Assembly: GCA_001512945.1 (NCBI GenBank)
Contig: LFTF01000018.1
Location: 1,417-51,251, forward strand
From: Clostridiales bacterium DTU023
GTDB taxonomy: Bacteria; Bacillota; Clostridia; Saccharofermentanales; DTU023
DNA length: 49,835 nt
Reading direction: 5' to 3'
Both the position numbers and the translations under genes were made by a program. Shown piece after piece: positions 27,177 through 35,422 of this stretch (within the stretch, counting starts at the first letter, position 1; each line of letters opens with the position of its first letter). Below the pieces are notes generated by a model. It was not told the origin of the DNA. It worked only from the letters and a program-made list of their open reading frames with translations, and did no database searches.

Positions 27177-28208
27177 TTACTCCCTCAACAAATCTTCCGG
27201 CGTTGTAAAAACACGCTGAACACGACACACATCTTGGGTTGCCTTTCCGACTGCCACAAGCTTGTCATTGTAAACAAACGCCAACCACTCATTACCGGGA
27301 GGCGGTGCCAGCAACGCGGTCAACGGTTCTGCCACGACAACACGTTCCACAGCCGGGGCAATCGTTTTCCCATGTGCGAGATCGATCGCCTCTTTCTTTG
27401 TGAGTTCCATTCGCGGCCAGCCAATAAATGCTTGTCTGACAGGCAGCAAAACACCTCGTTCTGCCAACTCTATGCGGAGCTTTACAGGGTCTTTTTCCAG
27501 TGACCCAAAAAGCTCAAAAAGATCATCTATACGAACAGCGTCCGCGACACTGAAATGACCTGACGCGAGCCGCCGGAGTTTTGATACATGACCCAAGCAA
27601 TCCAGTTGTCTGCCCAGTTGATCCGCAAGTACTCGGATATAGGTTCCCGGGCTGACCAGAAACTCTACGGTTACGATCGGATATCCCCGTTCTCCTTGGT
27701 TGATTTTGAGAAAGCGCGACTCGTACACTGTGATTTCTCTTTGAGCGCGTTCAATGTCTTTGCCCTCACGGGCATATTTGTACAGAGGTTTGCCTTTAAA
27801 TTTGACAGCTGAATACATAGGCGCTTTTTGGCATGTTTCTTCTGTTAGCGATGAGACCGTTGAAGAAAGTATTCCCAGCGCTTCTTCATCATTGCTATCC
27901 AGGAAGCGTTTCCACGTCATCGGATCAGTCGCGCTCTCTGACACATCGCCTTCGCGATCCATCGTCGTTGTGGCCGTGCCGAGCTCTATGTCACAGAGAT
28001 AGCGTTTATTCCAGTTGAGCATGAATGTGGCCGCGGCCGTTGCACGACCGTAACAGATCGGCAGCACTCCGGTTGCCAACGGGTCAAGCGTGCCAGTGTG
28101 ACCGACCCGCCTCTCATTTAACAGACGCCTGAGTGCGGCGACGACAGACGCCGATGTAAAGCCTGTCGCTTTATCAACGATGATGATACCGTCTACAGGA
28201 TCTGTCAT
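27177..28208 (-). CDS. truB: tRNA pseudouridine55 synthase
   Basis: TruB makes pseudouridine 55 in the T-loop of tRNAs. The 343-residue protein starts PVDGIIIVDKATGFTS, with the catalytic Asp42 in GHTGTLDPLATGVLP and the KRYLCDIELGT segment that follows. The C-terminal region has a PUA-like domain. The start overlaps the nrnA stop (ATGA) in the usual Firmicutes order rbfA-nrnA-truB-ribF. Confidence 0.95.
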   Translation of the reverse strand: MTDPVDGIIIVDKATGFTSASVVAALRRLLNERRVGHTGTLDPLATGVLPICYGRATAAATFMLNWNKRYLCDIELGTATTTMDREGDVSESATDPMTWKRFLDSNDEEALGILSSTVSSLTEETCQKAPMYSAVKFKGKPLYKYAREGKDIERAQREITVYESRFLKINQGERGYPIVTVEFLVSPGTYIRVLADQLGRQLDCLGHVSKLRRLASGHFSVADAVRIDDLFELFGSLEKDPVKLRIELAERGVLLPVRQAFIGWPRMELTKKEAIDLAHGKTIAPAVERVVVAEPLTALLAPPPGNEWLAFVYNDKLVAVGKATQDVCRVQRVFTTPEDLLRE

Positions 28209-29248
28209 CCCGTTTTGCCCCGACCGGAACAGCGATTCAGGTAAGCCTCGGCCTCGCGAGCTACCGTCTCCATCGCCTGTTCAATCGAAAGGTCGCTGAT
28301 CGCCATACCTGCTGCCTTGACATGTCCGCCACCTCCGAATATAGCCGCAAACTCCGCTGAATCGAAACAGCTATTTGAGCGGATACTGACACGGATAGAA
28401 CCGTCTTGAGTCTCAATAAACAAAAACACGACGTCGATGTCTTCTGATGCCCTTATTTCCGAAGCCAAATTCGACAGGTCATCGTCCGGCGCCTGTCGGC
28501 GCATTAGCATAGCTTGCGTGACATGAGCGAGTAAGATGCGTCCTTCCGCGACAGACGTAATGGTTGAGAATATATCGCCTTTAATCTGCAGGCGGTTGAT
28601 CGTGGTTCGTTCGTATAGGTTGTAATGGAGTTCAGCAAGATCGACCTCGAACCGCTCAAGGAGAAAGGCTGCCTGCCTCAGGCAGAGAGGCGTCGTATTG
28701 CTATATGAATAACGTCCTGTGTCGGTGATTGTGCCCGCGAGTAACAGGATAGCGATCGTGTGATCAAAAAACGGACAAGCGTGATGCAATTCGAGATCCC
28801 AGATCATTTCGAATACGAGTTCGCATGACGAAGACGCCCCTGTGTCAATGTATTCAAGGTCACTCGGTTCGACTTGTTGGACATGGTGATCAATGGCGCC
28901 ACGAAGCGGTGTTTTAAGGAAACAATCCCCACGACGACCAAGCCGATGGGGTTCATGACAATCGACCGCAATTGCGAAATCAAAAACAGGACACTCCCGA
29001 TCACTGTCATGAACAACAATGTCTTCGAGCCCGGGAAGCTCAAGGAGCGAAGGAGGTACTTGCTCGTCTGTGAGTACAGTTGTCCGGCAACCGAGTGATC
29101 GGAATGCCCTTGAAAGTGAAACAGCCGCGCCAATCGCGTCGGCGTCAAACCGTTCGTGCGGGAAAAGTCCTATATGTCCTTTGACCGCGGCAAGATCAAG
29201 TACGATCTCAAGTAGTCGGTTGCTCGCCTCTCGTGGCTTGTGTTTCAT
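28205..29248 (-). CDS. nrnA: DHH-family phosphoesterase, NrnA-type oligoribonuclease / PAP phosphatase
   Basis: NrnA degrades very short RNA and dephosphorylates 3'-phosphoadenosine 5'-phosphate. The 347-residue protein has motif I HERFDADAIG (31-40), Asp97 in AVDCHEP, the DHH triad at 120-122 (GAIDHH), and the C-terminal DHHA1 motif GGGGHVKAAG. Motif I has Phe where the family usually has Pro (HxxPDxDA). The open frame extends to 29329, but the ATG at 29248 has AGGAGG six bases upstream. This start lies inside rbfA, so the two genes overlap by 41 bases. Confidence 0.9.
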   Translation of the reverse strand: MKHKPREASNRLLEIVLDLAAVKGHIGLFPHERFDADAIGAAVSLSRAFRSLGCRTTVLTDEQVPPSLLELPGLEDIVVHDSDRECPVFDFAIAVDCHEPHRLGRRGDCFLKTPLRGAIDHHVQQVEPSDLEYIDTGASSSCELVFEMIWDLELHHACPFFDHTIAILLLAGTITDTGRYSYSNTTPLCLRQAAFLLERFEVDLAELHYNLYERTTINRLQIKGDIFSTITSVAEGRILLAHVTQAMLMRRQAPDDDLSNLASEIRASEDIDVVFLFIETQDGSIRVSIRSNSCFDSAEFAAIFGGGGHVKAAGMAISDLSIEQAMETVAREAEAYLNRCSGRGKTG

Positions 29249-29654
29249 CGTTCGCCTCCTCGTCTTCAACGCCTGACTCGCTGTTTTCTGCCCTGCGCCT
29301 AGCGGCCGCCTCATCTTCTTCACGGACACGACGGATCAGCTGATCGATGGCCTCGCTCTCACGGAGTGTGTTGTCTTCCTCAAAAATAAGTCGCGGCACT
29401 TTGCGTGATCGGAGCTGCGAAGCCAATTCTCGCCGTAGAAAACTTCCCGCACTTTTGAATGCGTCTTTCGCATTTTCACGCGCCTCATCGTCCCCGAAAA
29501 CACTGTAATAAACGCGTGCCGTCGACAAATCATTGGTCAAACGTACGCCTGTAATGGTAACCGCGCTAGTGATTCGCGGGTCATTCAATTTTTGCGAGAT
29601 AAGGTCGGCGAGAATGCGTTTGATCTCATCTCCCATACGTTCGGATCTACGCAT
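29208..29654 (-). CDS. rbfA: Ribosome-binding factor A
   Basis: RbfA is a KH-fold factor needed for late maturation of the 30S subunit. The 148-residue protein opens with MRRSERMGDEIKRILADLI and has the typical LNDPRI and STARVYYSVFG segments. After about residue 115 there is an acidic, Glu-rich tail overlapping the start of nrnA. Its start overlaps the infB stop by 8 bases. Confidence 0.94.
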   Translation of the reverse strand: MRRSERMGDEIKRILADLISQKLNDPRITSAVTITGVRLTNDLSTARVYYSVFGDDEARENAKDAFKSAGSFLRRELASQLRSRKVPRLIFEEDNTLRESEAIDQLIRRVREEDEAAARRRAENSESGVEDEEANDETQATRGEQPTT

Positions 29655-32600
29655 TATCCTCCACCTCTTTCATCGTATAAACTTCGACTTGATCCCCTAC
29701 CTTGATGTCATTGAAGCGCTCAAGGCTCAACCCACACTCATACCCCGCACTCACTTCACGCACATCATCTTTGAATCGGCGAAGTGACGCAAGTTTTGTT
29801 TCGTAGATGACAACGCCGTCGCGCAGAAGGCGAGCGCTATCGCTCCGATGGACACGTCCATCCGTGACATAGCAGCCGGCAATGGTGCCGACACTTGAAG
29901 CGTGGAAGACATCGCGTACTTCGAGATGACCTGTCACTACTTCACGCATGACAGGAGCCAACATACCGCGCATCGCGCGTTCCACTTCTTCAATGGCCTC
30001 GTAAATGACGCGATATAGACGAATATCCACATTCGAATCGGCAGCAACCTGGGTAGCTGTCGCTGCGGGACGCACGTTAAATCCGATGATAATAGCGTTC
30101 GCAACTTCCGCGAGACGGATGTCCGATTCTGTAATGGCTCCGACCGCTCCGTGAATAACTTTGACCCGGATCTTCTCGGTTGAGAGTTTTTCCATGGACT
30201 GTCTAACCGCTTCAACAGAGCCCTGCGCATCGGCTTTGACGATCAGATTAAGTTCAATAATTTCTTCATCACTCATCTGGACAAATAACGTATCGAGCGT
30301 CATACGAGATGATTGCAGAAGCGTTGAGTCTCTGTCTTCTGTCTTACGCTTCCCTACTAGATCGCGAGCTACTCGCTCGTTCTCTACTCGATACAAGATA
30401 TCTCCGCCTTCAGGGACACCTCCGAGACCAATAATCTCTACCGGCATAGAGGGACCAGCCTGATCAATTTGTTGCCCATGGTCGTTATAAAGCATCCGGA
30501 CACGACCGACAGTGCTTCCAACCACAACTGCGTCGCCTTGCTTTAATGTGCCGCGCTGGATCAAAACAGTTGCCAGAGGACCTCGCGTAATGTCGAGTTT
30601 GGCCTCGATGACCGTGCCTTTCGCCTGTCTTTCAGGATTTGCGCGAAGATCAAGCACATCTGCTGTAAGAAGAATCATCTCCAACAGCTCGTCCATGTTC
30701 TTCCCCGTCAGGGCAGATACAGGAACAATGGTTGTCTGACCACCCCAGTTGGAGTCCATCAGATTATATTGTGACAGCTCGCGCTTGACACGTTCTACGT
30801 CTGCCTCCGCGCGATCGATCTTATTGATGGCAACGATAATTTCGGTATTCGCTGCACGGGCATGGTTGATTGCTTCTATCGTCTGGGGCATAACGCCGTC
30901 ATCCGCGGCGACCACAAGGATTGCGATATCGGTGACTTGCGCACCGCGCGCACGCAGCGTCGTAAACGCTTCATGTCCCGGGGTATCAAGGAATGTGATC
31001 ATTTTCTCATTAACCATCACTGAATACGCGCCAATGTGTTGCGTTATACCACCCGCTTCTCCTTCTGTAACAGAGGATTTTCGGATGTAATCGAGAATAG
31101 ATGTCTTCCCGTGGTCGACGTGACCCATAACAACGACAACTGGCGGCCGCGATACAAGATCTTCGTCTTTGTCGACGCTATCATCGAATAGGATATCTTC
31201 TTCTGTAATTTCGATTAATTTCTCCGACTCGATACCAAATTCGGAAGCAATGATTTCCGCTGTTTCATAATCGATTTCTTGGTTGATGGACGCCATCATC
31301 CCAAGCCCCATCAACTTCATGATAACGTCGGTTGTCGTTTTCTTCATCGCTTCAGCGAGATCTTTGACAGTCAAACGCTCCGGCAATGTCACGTTGGTAA
31401 GCTGGGCAACTGGGCGTTTAACCTGACTGGTTTGCTGTTCAGAATCCCTCGATCTCCGCCTCGACCCACGCGCCATCGGCACTGGTTCTTGCTGACGGCG
31501 TACATTGCGGTCGCGAGATGCATCAGCACGTTGCCTGTCACGACCTTTTTGATTGCGTCTGGCAAGGCTGCTCGGACGTGCGTTTGTATCTACAGGCTCA
31601 GCCGCGGGAGCTATGGGAGGCTGTGACGGACGAGGTCCTCTCGAAGGCGATGATTGAGGTCTGCCACCGTAGCCCGATGAACGATCCTGCGCTCCAGCTG
31701 TCGGCGGTCTGCTACCGTATGGCGATGAGCGCTCCTGCGGACCACCTTGTGGCCGCCTGTCATCGCGCGGACGCTGGCTGCGTTCCGCTGCGGGCACGCT
31801 GTCACGGCCGCTTCCCACATAATTGCCTCGTTGCGCGCGAAGCGGACTTCCATCTTGTGTGGTTAGAGGCTGACGCTTCTCCGGAACTGGCAAAACAGCA
31901 GGCTCCGGTCTTGTCGCTCGCTCGCCAATAGGCAGCGAACGCTCCGCAAGACTCAAATCATCGCGGCTAAGAGGGCGTTTCTCAACAGGTTTTCTTTGTG
32001 GTTCAATTTTCGCAACGGGTGCTTTTTTGCTGACAGGTTGATCCACGACAGGTTGAACAGGTTTTGGTTGGGGTTTTATCTTAACAGGTTCCGCCACAAC
32101 ACTTTCAGCAGGTTTTGACTGAGGCTTTATCTTAACAGGCTCCTCCACAATGCGTTCAACAGTTGCTGGTCCCGGTTTAGCCTTTACGGGCTCTTCCGCA
32201 ATCACTTTAACTGGTTTTTTCTCTGTTTTTGGCACTTTAACTACGGGGATTTCAGTCACGGGCTCAGCCTTCGCGACAAATTCCACCTCTGGTTCAGTTT
32301 TTGCCACAGCCTTTACAGGCTTCTCATCCAACTTCTTCGGCAATTCAGCAACCTTCTTTGCCTCGGGCGCAAGTTCGATTTCGGGAACACGACTTGCCTC
32401 CGCGACTGTGGGAACAGGTGCTACTATTTCTACTGGAACAACGGGGAGCGCTTCAGGCTTTTCAACCTCAAGCGGGGGCACCTCTACAGGTTTCGCTTTC
32501 GGCTTCTTGATAATCTTAATGAAGCCGGGGATAATTTTCCCTGAAATCCCTTGAATATCAATTGTCGAAGAACCAGGAATATCCTTTATCTCTCCGTCAT

Positions 32601-32769
32601 GCAATGAAGCTTCCGGACCCGGTAGTTCTTCCAAGGTTTCTTTGACAGGAGGTATTTCAGCATCCAGAATCGTTTCTTGCGCATCTTGTTCTTTGCGCTG
32701 TCGCAACGCTTCTTCTTCAGTAATAAATCCTGACATGAGCCCCGAATTTGCTTCTTCTCTTCTAGCCAT
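29647..32769 (-). CDS. infB: Translation initiation factor IF-2
   Basis: IF-2 is the GTPase that brings initiator tRNA to the 30S subunit and promotes subunit joining. The 1040-residue protein has a long disordered N-terminal half (about residues 20-470) rich in Pro, Lys and Glu and then in Arg, Ser and Gly, an IF2N domain (about 475-525), the G domain with GHVDHGKT at 549-556, DTPGHEAF and NKID, then domains II-IV. The N-terminal part contains a 51-base tandem repeat. It lies between rnpM and rbfA as in other Firmicutes. Confidence 0.97.
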   Translation of the reverse strand: MARREEANSGLMSGFITEEEALRQRKEQDAQETILDAEIPPVKETLEELPGPEASLHDGEIKDIPGSSTIDIQGISGKIIPGFIKIIKKPKAKPVEVPPLEVEKPEALPVVPVEIVAPVPTVAEASRVPEIELAPEAKKVAELPKKLDEKPVKAVAKTEPEVEFVAKAEPVTEIPVVKVPKTEKKPVKVIAEEPVKAKPGPATVERIVEEPVKIKPQSKPAESVVAEPVKIKPQPKPVQPVVDQPVSKKAPVAKIEPQRKPVEKRPLSRDDLSLAERSLPIGERATRPEPAVLPVPEKRQPLTTQDGSPLRAQRGNYVGSGRDSVPAAERSQRPRDDRRPQGGPQERSSPYGSRPPTAGAQDRSSGYGGRPQSSPSRGPRPSQPPIAPAAEPVDTNARPSSLARRNQKGRDRQRADASRDRNVRRQQEPVPMARGSRRRSRDSEQQTSQVKRPVAQLTNVTLPERLTVKDLAEAMKKTTTDVIMKLMGLGMMASINQEIDYETAEIIASEFGIESEKLIEITEEDILFDDSVDKDEDLVSRPPVVVVMGHVDHGKTSILDYIRKSSVTEGEAGGITQHIGAYSVMVNEKMITFLDTPGHEAFTTLRARGAQVTDIAILVVAADDGVMPQTIEAINHARAANTEIIVAINKIDRAEADVERVKRELSQYNLMDSNWGGQTTIVPVSALTGKNMDELLEMILLTADVLDLRANPERQAKGTVIEAKLDITRGPLATVLIQRGTLKQGDAVVVGSTVGRVRMLYNDHGQQIDQAGPSMPVEIIGLGGVPEGGDILYRVENERVARDLVGKRKTEDRDSTLLQSSRMTLDTLFVQMSDEEIIELNLIVKADAQGSVEAVRQSMEKLSTEKIRVKVIHGAVGAITESDIRLAEVANAIIIGFNVRPAATATQVAADSNVDIRLYRVIYEAIEEVERAMRGMLAPVMREVVTGHLEVRDVFHASSVGTIAGCYVTDGRVHRSDSARLLRDGVVIYETKLASLRRFKDDVREVSAGYECGLSLERFNDIKVGDQVEVYTMKEVEDNA
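32059..32211 (-). repeat. 51-base tandem repeat inside infB (three units)
   Basis: Units run 32059-32109, 32110-32160 and 32161-32211; the first two are closely similar and the third is diverged. They encode 17-residue repeats of the type PVKIKPQPKPxxxVVxE in the disordered N-terminal region of IF-2. The repeat is in frame, so copy changes would not break the gene. Confidence 0.8.
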
Positions 32770-32776
32770 ACTCAGC

Positions 32777-33157
32777 TCACTCCCGTTTATCCGCAGACAA
32801 CTCCCCTTCAGGGAGTCCGTCTGCTGCTCTTGCTTCCTTGATCAGTTCGCAAGTAAAATTTTTATTCTCTGTCGGGCAATCTGCAATCGCCCGATTAATA
32901 TCAATCCAAATGTCTGCCGGCAACGAATGCTTTAACGCCCGTTGCAGCGAATGTCTTTTTTTAGCGATTTCGACACACTCATTTCGAAAACAAATATACG
33001 CGCCGCGTCCCTGCATTGTCTGCGCGACGTCAACGGCTGACTCTCCCGCAGCTGAAACCGCGATTCGAAGCAACTGTTTTTGCGGGAATTCCGCCCGGCA
33101 TCCGGCACATGTACGTATTGGTTGTTTTAGCAATCGCCTACACTCCTGCGTCATCAA
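32777..33157 (-). CDS. rnpM: YlxR/RnpM family protein (RNase P modulator)
   Basis: A 126-residue member of the YlxR (DUF448) family, whose Bacillus member binds and modulates RNase P RNA. Visible family features are PIRTCAGCRAEFPQKQLLRI at the N-terminus and QGRGAYIC followed by a basic helix (KKRHSLQRALK). The C-terminal 35 residues are an unusual extension. It overlaps the nusA stop by 20 bases. The L7Ae-like ylxQ gene that often follows ylxR is absent. Confidence 0.88.
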   Translation of the reverse strand: MMTQECRRLLKQPIRTCAGCRAEFPQKQLLRIAVSAAGESAVDVAQTMQGRGAYICFRNECVEIAKKRHSLQRALKHSLPADIWIDINRAIADCPTENKNFTCELIKEARAADGLPEGELSADKRE

Positions 33158-34487
33158 CGGACGGTTCTTCTACGTCGAGAGACTCGATCGTATTTTGCAG
33201 CCTATCGAGATAATCAGCCGAGGACTCCTCTGCAGGGATCTGTACCTGCGGGAGTTCTTGCTCATCATCCCAGGCATCTGCTTCATCGTCGTCCCATGTT
33301 CCGCGCTCAGCTTCATCGGCAGCAACCGCTTCATCGAAATCGGGCATCCAACTCGCCTCCAGCATCTCGCGATACTGTGTCTCGCTTCGGATATCAATCC
33401 TCCAGTCAGTCAACTTGGCTGCCAGACGAGCATTCTGTCCTTCCTTGCCGATGGCAAGCGATAATTGATGATCTGCCACGATCACTCGGGCACTCTGCTC
33501 CTCCTCGTTGAGGACAACACGTATCACGCGCGCCGGCGACAGAGAGCTGCTAATGAATTCCTTGATGTCGGGATTCCATTGAATGATATCGATTTTTTCA
33601 CCGTTCAGTTCGGTAATTACTGACTGAACGCGCGTTCCGCGCTGACCAACACACGCGCCAACCGCGTCAATATTTGAATCATGGCTTGTCACCGCCATTT
33701 TCGTCCTTGAGCCAGCCTCACGGGCGATATTGACTATTTCTACGATCCCGGCGCCAATCTCAGGCACTTCTTGTTCGAACAATCGTCGTACAAGTCCCGG
33801 ATGGCTTCTGGAAATCATAATAATCGGCCGGTGATCGCGTTGATCGACCTTTAGAATGTAGAAGCGCATATGCTTCTTAAACGTGTAGTTGTCGAGCCGC
33901 GACTGCTGATTATAAGGCAAAACGGCTTGCGCGCGGCCAATATCGACTAGGACTTCGTTGCGGTCACGGCGTTGCACAACACCGCTCGCAAGACCTCCGA
34001 CACGTCCGGAAAATTCTTCTTGGATACGCAATTTTTCGGCCTGGGCAAGCTTCTGATTGATAACGCTCTTGGCCGTCTGCGCGGCCAATCGCCCAAAATG
34101 TGCCGGATCAACTTCGCGTACCAGCTGGTCGCCAAGTTCCAGATCTTCTGAAAGCGCTTGCGCCTGTTCCAGCGATAGTTCACTGTTGGGGTCACGAACT
34201 TCTTCAACAATCGTCATTGGCTGGTAGACTCGCATCTCGCCTGTGCGGCGATCAATATGTGCCGTAATCCCATCATTTTCTATAGGTTTGGGCTCACTTT
34301 CCTCCTCTTGCGTTGCGGGGGGAATATCGTCATGCTCACGGACCCTGTCTCTGTCCTTGGATCGGATCTCGAATTCACGGCGGTACGCCGCAACAAGGGA
34401 GTCCTCGATTGCTTCGATGAGCGTCTCAAGTTCAATCCCTCGTTCTTTTTCCAAGAGTCTCATGGCTTCTATAAATTCGTGGTTCAT
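33138..34487 (-). CDS. nusA: Transcription elongation/termination factor NusA
   Basis: NusA binds RNA polymerase and nascent RNA to modulate pausing, termination and antitermination. The 449-residue protein has an N-terminal polymerase-binding domain (MNHEFIEAM...LVAAYRREF), an S1 domain (about 135-200, GVVQRRDRNEVLVDIG), and KH domains with VGACVGQRGTRVQSV and LAIGKEGQNARLAAKL. An acidic Glu/Pro-rich insert sits near residue 55 and the C-terminal 70 residues are strongly acidic. The ATG at 34487 follows AAGGAG; the five residues upstream in the open frame are not needed. Confidence 0.96.
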   Translation of the reverse strand: MNHEFIEAMRLLEKERGIELETLIEAIEDSLVAAYRREFEIRSKDRDRVREHDDIPPATQEEESEPKPIENDGITAHIDRRTGEMRVYQPMTIVEEVRDPNSELSLEQAQALSEDLELGDQLVREVDPAHFGRLAAQTAKSVINQKLAQAEKLRIQEEFSGRVGGLASGVVQRRDRNEVLVDIGRAQAVLPYNQQSRLDNYTFKKHMRFYILKVDQRDHRPIIMISRSHPGLVRRLFEQEVPEIGAGIVEIVNIAREAGSRTKMAVTSHDSNIDAVGACVGQRGTRVQSVITELNGEKIDIIQWNPDIKEFISSSLSPARVIRVVLNEEEQSARVIVADHQLSLAIGKEGQNARLAAKLTDWRIDIRSETQYREMLEASWMPDFDEAVAADEAERGTWDDDEADAWDDEQELPQVQIPAEESSADYLDRLQNTIESLDVEEPSVDDAGV

Positions 34488-34541
34488 GTTACTCCTTAAC
34501 AAGCCTCGCTATAAAAATGTGCGTCAAACGGCATCCTATCC

Positions 34542-35006
34542 TTAAAAAACAATTTCGCGTTTTACTTGAGCGATATCATCCCAGGAAAATAACATACGAT
34601 CTCCTGATTCCGTAATAACGCCCACAGTTTCATTTTCGACAACCAGTGAACCATAAAAACGTTTCACCCCGTCAATTCCACGGTACAAACTTATCCGTGC
34701 CCATTCACCTTCATGGCGAATGCAATCTTCAACCGTATTCAAGGGACGATCAAGACCGGGCGATGACACCTCAAACACGTCGAAGTCTTCAAACCCCAAC
34801 CCATCTGAAATCAACAGATCTGCTTTTTCACTCACGAGCTCACAATCCCCGATCCCAATGCCGCCTTTTTTATCTATAATCAGGCGCAATACTGTGCGTC
34901 CTCCCTCGTGGACATAGAGCACATCAAGTAAGGCAAGTCCATACGACTCTGCCACCGGAGCGATCAGCTCCATAATAACTTTTCTGTTTTCTTTGATCCC
35001 GCTCAT
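34542..35006 (-). CDS. rimP: Ribosome maturation factor RimP
   Basis: RimP helps assemble the 30S subunit. The 154-residue protein has the family segments YGLALLDVLYV, LRLIIDKKGGIGIGDCELVS and the VSSPGLDRPL motif. GAGG lies nine bases before the ATG. It is the first gene of the nusA-infB operon, downstream of a clear promoter and a leader hairpin. Confidence 0.94.
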   Translation of the reverse strand: MSGIKENRKVIMELIAPVAESYGLALLDVLYVHEGGRTVLRLIIDKKGGIGIGDCELVSEKADLLISDGLGFEDFDVFEVSSPGLDRPLNTVEDCIRHEGEWARISLYRGIDGVKRFYGSLVVENETVGVITESGDRMLFSWDDIAQVKREIVF

Positions 35007-35042
35007 AAGAGGTAACCTCGATACCTAAAGTGCCCTACATCG

Positions 35043-35071
35043 AAAAGAGCGGGACTTCCCGCTCTTTTTGT
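35043..35071 (-). terminator. Leader hairpin between the rimP promoter and rimP (possible attenuator)
   Basis: A stem GAGCGGGA / TCCCGCTC with a short loop is followed on the minus strand by CTTTT and on the plus strand by TTTTT. It lies downstream of the predicted start site of the rimP operon and about 36 bases before the rimP ATG. It has terminator shape in both directions, though the minus-strand T-run is short. It may serve as an attenuator for the operon encoding NusA. Confidence 0.6.
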
Positions 35072-35092
35072 GCAAAATTCGCCGTGAGTTCT

Positions 35093-35120
35093 ATTATATC
35101 AGGTTTTCGCATACGGTCAA
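35093..35120 (-). promoter_or_regulatory. Predicted sigma-A promoter of the rimP-nusA-infB operon
   Basis: On the minus strand TTGACC (35120-35115) and a perfect TATAAT (35098-35093) are separated by 16 bases. This is the best promoter match noticed in the core-gene half. Transcription would start near 35,086, just before the leader hairpin. The remaining gap between the promoter and the tRNA (35121-35236) shows nothing recognisable. Confidence 0.8.
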
Positions 35121-35236
35121 GCTATGGAGACACTTAAACATCACTGCCAAATCAGATGCTGCACAAGATGAAATAACCTATTGCGATAACAATCATACCA
35201 CTCGATAAAGTCGTCGATGTTATCTCCGCTTTATTA

Positions 35237-35313
35237 TGGTGCACCATGACGGATTCGAACCGGCGGCCTTTCGCTTAGGAGGCGAATGCTCTATCCTGCT
35301 GAGCTAATGGTGC
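35237..35313 (-). tRNA. tRNA-Arg (anticodon CCT)
   Basis: A 77-base cloverleaf with CCA encoded. The acceptor stem GCACCAT / ATGGTGC is perfect, the D-arm GCTC / GAGC and anticodon stem TTCGC / GCGAA pair fully, and the seven-base anticodon loop CTCCTAA gives anticodon CCT, which reads AGG. The T-loop is TTCGAAT. The T-stem GCCGG / CCGTC has one C-T mismatch at the second pair. It lies upstream of and in the same direction as the rimP operon, much as an initiator tRNA does in E. coli. A possible -10 (TATACT, 35344-35339) lies just upstream. Confidence 0.93.
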
Positions 35314-35346
35314 ATGAAGAGGATCAACAGCCTACGACAGTATAAC

Positions 35347-35380
35347 AAAAAAAACGGTCCCGGCAGATTGCCGGGACCGT
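35347..35380 (-). terminator. Rho-independent terminator after the uracil-type permease
   Basis: On the minus strand a perfect 12-pair GC-rich stem (ACGGTCCCGGCA / TGCCGGGACCGT) with a three-base loop is followed by a run of eight T. It lies 43 bases past the permease stop and insulates the tRNA and rimP operon from it. Confidence 0.9.
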
Positions 35381-35422
35381 TTGTTCGTTAAAAGATCAAA
35401 AGATCAGGTTATTAGCCTTCTC

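Noticed and set aside
28205..29248. Loss of function in NrnA because motif I has Phe instead of Pro
   Set aside because: All metal-binding residues (His31, Asp35, Asp37, Asp97, DHH) are present, so activity is still expected.
31600..32500. CRISPR-like or satellite repeats
   Set aside because: The repeats are in frame within infB, contiguous without unique spacers, and encode the low-complexity arm of IF-2.
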